Part shown: piece by piece, positions 60,148 to 64,000 of the stretch
Layout of the letters: each line of letters begins with the position of its first letter
Numbering within the stretch: the stretch's first letter is position 1
Assembly: GCA_973895155.1 (NCBI GenBank)
Contig: OZ316897.1
Location: forward strand, 17,112,001-17,176,000
Reading direction: 5' to 3'
Length of the DNA: 64,000 bases
From: Marsupella aquatica
Taxonomy: Eukaryota; Marchantiophyta
Made by a program: the position numbers and the translations under genes
Notes under the pieces: generated by a model
Database searches by the model: none
What the model was told of the DNA's origin: nothing
Seen by the model: the letters and a program-made list of their open reading frames with translations, nothing else

Positions 60148-63100
60148 ATGAGAGTCCAGCTGCCGTGGGATGCGAGAAGGAGGTTGGATTGGAGGCTGTG
60201 GATTGTGTGGGTTGTGGTAGTAGTTGTCTTGGCATTGTGTAGTAGCAGTAGTACCAGGGTGGCTGATGGCCAGCAGCTGTCTGAGGATGCGCAAGCTCTT
60301 CTGGAGTTCAAGCAGGCTCTCCAGAACGCGACGGCGCTGGAAGGAAGCTGGAGCAATGCAACGACAGAAGCTGCAAATCAAACGATTGCTCCGTGTGGAT
60401 GGATTGGTGTCATGTGCTCAATCGATTCTCCTTCGGGTGCTGTCACAGCACTGGCTCTGTCCGGGATGAGTCTACGTGGGGTCATCTCTCCTGCTCTGGG
60501 AAGATTGAGCCATCTGCAATCACTAGACTTGAGTAGCAACAACTTCAGTGGCGTGATTCCTCCAGAAATTGGCAACTTGAGTGCCCTCCAGGTCTTACAG
60601 CTGAGCAGCAACCAATTGACGGAACAGGTTCCTCTTTCGATCAGCTCGTTGATACAACTACAGGTGCTCGATGTGAGCGGGAATTTTCTCAATGGGAGCT
60701 TACCTCCAGAGCTGGCGAATTGCACGAGCTTGCAATATCTGCTTACGCATGACAACTCTTTCACGGGCCTCATTCCTTCGGACTACGGCAGGCTATCCAA
60801 CCTCTTGTCTTTTCGGAGCGGAGGGAATCAGCACTCTGGCTCGCTACCGGGATCGCTGGGGAACTGCACGAACCTCACCGTGCTCGGAGTTGCTTACAAT
60901 CAACTATCTGGGAAGCTGCCCCTTCAACTTGGTAAGCTTCTCAAGCTCCGTTCTCTCAACCTCGTGGGCTCGCTCATGTCTGGCTCGATCCCTCCTGAGT
61001 ACGGTAACATGACCTCCCTCGTGACGATGGCATTGTACAGCTCCTACATTTCTGGACCCATACCGCTCGAGCTTGGCAAGCTCCAGAACTTGCAATCTCT
61101 CTGGCTCTACCTCAACAATCTGACTGGCACAATTCCCCGCGAAATAGGCAATTGTTCCTCTCTTCAGAGCCTCGACTTGTCCTACAATCAGCTCACAGGT
61201 GGCATTCCTGTGGAGCTGGGACAGCTCCAGAAGCTCACGGTGATCAATTTGTTTGTGAACAATTTGAATGGCACGATTCCGCCGGAGTTGGGCAACGCGG
61301 CAAGCATCACTACGCTGGAGCTCTATGAGAATCGGCTGGAAGGCTCCATTCCTTCTGAGCTTGGGAAATTGACATACTTGGCCGTGTTGGCAGCTTGGCA
61401 AAACCGGCTTTCTGGAGTTGTCCCTGCTACCCTGGGCAAGTGCACGCACCTCAACATCCTGGACTTGTCCTTGAATGATCTCTCGGGTTCCATACCGGGG
61501 GAGATTTTCGCATCGGGTAGTTTGCAGCGTCTCTTTTTGTTCTCCAATTCTTTGTCAGGAACCATCCCGCCGGAAATCGAAATGTCAATCAACCTCACAA
61601 GGGTGCGTCTCGGATCCAACATGCTGAATGGCAGCATTCCACCAGAGCTAGCGACGCTGGAGTACCTCACGTACTTGGATCTTGAATCCAACAGTCTCAC
61701 GGGCAATCTCCCAATGGACTTCGTTCAAAGCAAATCTCTTCAAGCCCTCCTCCTCGCTAACAACACGCTCTCAGGCGAGGTGCCCGGCGAGCTCGGAAAC
61801 GTGACGTCGCTCATTCAGATGGACCTTTCGCTCAACTGGTTCACGGGCTCCATTCCTTCAGAAATTGGCAATTTAGCGAGGCTCATTACTTTGAATTTGA
61901 GCAATAACTTCTTCACAGGGGGCATCCCTCCCGAGTTGGGCAACTGCCAGGCCTTGACCGAACTCGATTTGGGTGGCAATCTAATGAGTGGCCACATCCC
62001 GCCCGAGGTTGGGAAGCTGATCAGCTTGGAGATCAGTCTCAATCTCAGCTGGAACAATTTTTCAGGCATGCTTCCCTCCACCTTGGGAAGTCTGACCAAG
62101 CTGTCGAAGTTGGACCTGTCGCACAATTCGTTGAATGGAGGCATCTCTCAGCTTAACAACTTGGTGAGCCTCACATTTGTAAATATCTCCGATAACATGT
62201 TCACAGGCCCTTTGCCTGACATTTTTTTCCGCCCAATGATGACCTTGTCGTACTTCGGAAATCCGGGTCTGTGCATTGAAGACGTGGGCGGCGTCTGCCA
62301 AAACTCCCCTTCCTCAGCGTCTGATGGCAAACATTCCAGCCATCTCAGCTCAGCTCAAAAGGCTGCCATCTGGACTGCGTTGGTCATTATATTCATTTCG
62401 GTAGCTTTGATTATGATCTTCGGAATAATGTGTTTTGTGAAGCGGTACGACAAATCTTTCCAGCGCTACGTGGATCCGGCGACATCATCTCAGTGGACCC
62501 TCATTCCCTTCCAGAAGTTGGAGCTCTCAATTGAGGATGTTCTCTACTGTCTCCAGGAGATCAATGTCATTGGGCGGGGGGGATCTGGAACGGTGTACAG
62601 AGCCTCGCTGCCGGGAGGGCAAGTGATTGCCGTGAAGAAGCTATGGATGCCGGGCAAGGGAGAGATGTCTCACGATGCATTTAGCGCTGAAGTCGAGACT
62701 CTTGGCAAAATTCGGCACGGGAACATTCTTCGTCTCCTAGGGAGCCTTTGCAATAGTAATACCAATCTTCTTCTCTACACCTTCATGCCGAATGGTAGTC
62801 TCGGAGAGTTGCTGCACGCAGACGACACAGCCTTTCTCGATTGGGCCACTCGCTACAAGCTTGCCGTCGGAGCTGCCCACGGCCTGGCGTATTTACACCA
62901 TGACTGTGTTCCACAAATTTTGCACCGTGACGTCAAGTCGAACAACATACTTGTCGATTCCCGCTTTGAAGGTAACTACTCGGTAACAGGACAACGTCAC
63001 GGTTATCCGTCAGTCAAGGTCACCTGAATTTTGCACCGTGTTGTTTATCTATGCATGACCTCAATTCTACCTAAACATAGCATCCAGGAGCATGGTATGT

Positions 63101-64000
63101 TAACATACTTTCGATTCTCGCTTTGCAGCTCATGTAGCAGATTTTGGGCTTGCGAAGCTCATCTACGCTGCGGAAGATCACGCCTCGATGTCACGCATTG
63201 TCGGCTCATACGGATACATCGCTCCAGGTAAACGTTTTTCTCCGTCAACCCCGAGTGTACCTCAGCTTAAGATCTTGCTGGTGGGCTGGCATCCTCATCT
63301 CTTAATAGTTCCCATGCCAGCCTTCGTGAGAGGCGGTATCAATGATATCGCTTTGGGTGGAGATTTTGCTTCCTCTTTCAAGGCAGCTAACGATATGTAG
63401 GCATGTGTATGTCCATTCTTACTCACGTTTCCACGGCTTGATGATATTCCTGGCCGGCTCAGGGTCGGTAGGATTCGAACGAACTGCGTTACCGTAGCTA
63501 CTGTGGCGCAAGTAGAGTGTCTGTCTTGCTCTGTAGTGTCGAGTCCAGAGTCCGGGATGACAACCCTTGAAATTGAAGGTTGCGCTTGCGGATGAGAACT
63601 ATCTGTATGCATCGTCTGTTGATGGGGTTTAAATGGGATGAGTGTCCTGTGGATGATTGACCAAGATCATAACACAACTTGGTGTCCATCGTTGATTCCC
63701 ATGGGAGACAGACAAGTTTTGCAGAAGTCAGTGAACCTGTTTTAACGAGCCAGGGCATTGGATGTGCAGAGTACGCCTATACCATGAAAGTCACAGAGAA
63801 GAGCGATGTTTACAGTTTCGGAGTGGTGTTACTGGAGATTGTGACTGGCAGAAAACCGGTGGACCCGAGCTTCGCCGAAGCTGTAGACCTTGTTGGTTGG
63901 GTACATCACCAAGTAAGGGCAGGTATTGGAGATCGTACCATCCTTGATCCTCGGCTGAATGGTTTAACGGAAGCGCACTTACGTCAGGTGGAGGAGGTGC
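60148..64000 (+). CDS. LRR receptor-like kinase, subfamily XI (RGF-receptor-like), 3' end outside the window
   Basis: Exons 60148-62971, 63129-63227 and 63770 to beyond 64000, with GT-AG introns. This is a plasma-membrane receptor for a secreted peptide. Order: signal peptide ([13 protein letters not shown], 18-30), LRR cap with CGWIGVMC (83-90), about two dozen plant-type LRRs (~95-700), transmembrane segment ([19 protein letters not shown], about 740-758) and kinase. The Gly-rich loop [12 protein letters not shown] is near 806-817, the ATP lysine is in IAVKKLW, the catalytic loop is HRDVKSNN (RD kinase) near 925, ADFGLAKL is in exon 2, and the APE segment is split between exons 2 and 3 (YIAP/EYAY). 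SFRSGGN (222-228) matches the RxGG peptide-recognition motif described for RGF receptors. [20 protein letters not shown] follows in exon 3. All catalytic residues visible here are intact. Confidence 0.95.

Noticed and set aside
59708-60151. 147-codon plus frame overlapping the receptor-kinase start
   Set aside because: It lies in the leader, has biased composition and no domain, and overlaps the kinase ATG in another frame.
63465-63520. tRNA-like GGATTCGAAC (minus-strand GTTCGAATCC) in receptor-kinase intron 2
   Set aside because: The T-loop matches, but the flanking bases do not form the T stem and no cloverleaf is seen. At most a tRNA-derived relic.

Overview
The window is nuclear DNA from a land plant. 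It has GT-AG introns, a plastid-type hexokinase, a family-28 polygalacturonase, bulb-type (monocot mannose-binding) lectin domains, an LRR-XI receptor kinase, a DnaJ-type zinc-finger protein with a plastid-like leader, and abundant TIR transposons. Gene density is low: six host genes in 64 kb. A non-seed plant, perhaps a bryophyte such as a liverwort, is my guess. It rests on the compact introns, the intronless hexokinase and the multi-domain bulb lectin, and the species is not proven by anything seen here.

Layout. 1-5.9 kb has no recognisable gene but holds a 996-bp Mutator-like element with very long terminal inverted repeats (2988-3983). 5,905-15,677 is a complete PIF/Harbinger DNA transposon of about 9.8 kb. 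It carries an RPA70-C-like OB-fold protein (+), an intact HARBI1-type DDE transposase (+), a decayed unknown gene (+) that is interrupted by an hAT-like MITE and by in-frame TAG codons, and a decayed Myb/SANT-like DNA-binding protein (-). 17.4-19.1 kb is an intronless plastid-type hexokinase. 26.5-30.6 kb is an eight-exon polygalacturonase with a 21-nt micro-exon. 31.8-34.9 kb (-) is a six-exon gene encoding an N-terminal RING finger followed by five bulb-lectin domains. 42.2-44.5 kb is a DnaJ-type zinc-finger gene with two tandem 152-nt alternative exons that look mutually exclusive. 60.1 kb to the window end is an LRR-XI receptor kinase whose 3' end lies outside the window. The rest is intergenic DNA with MITEs and many two- or three-copy tandem duplications.

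How parts relate. The host genes are not an operon and need not act together. The Harbinger genes do form a unit: transposase plus Myb-like protein is the usual PIF/Harbinger pair, and the RPA-like and unknown genes look like extra cargo. Two MITEs (21.8 and 54.8 kb) share its terminal motif and may be mobilised by its relatives. The strongest candidates for something undescribed are the RING/5x bulb-lectin protein (a possible glycan-reading ubiquitin ligase), the mutually exclusive exon pair, and the four-gene Harbinger element.
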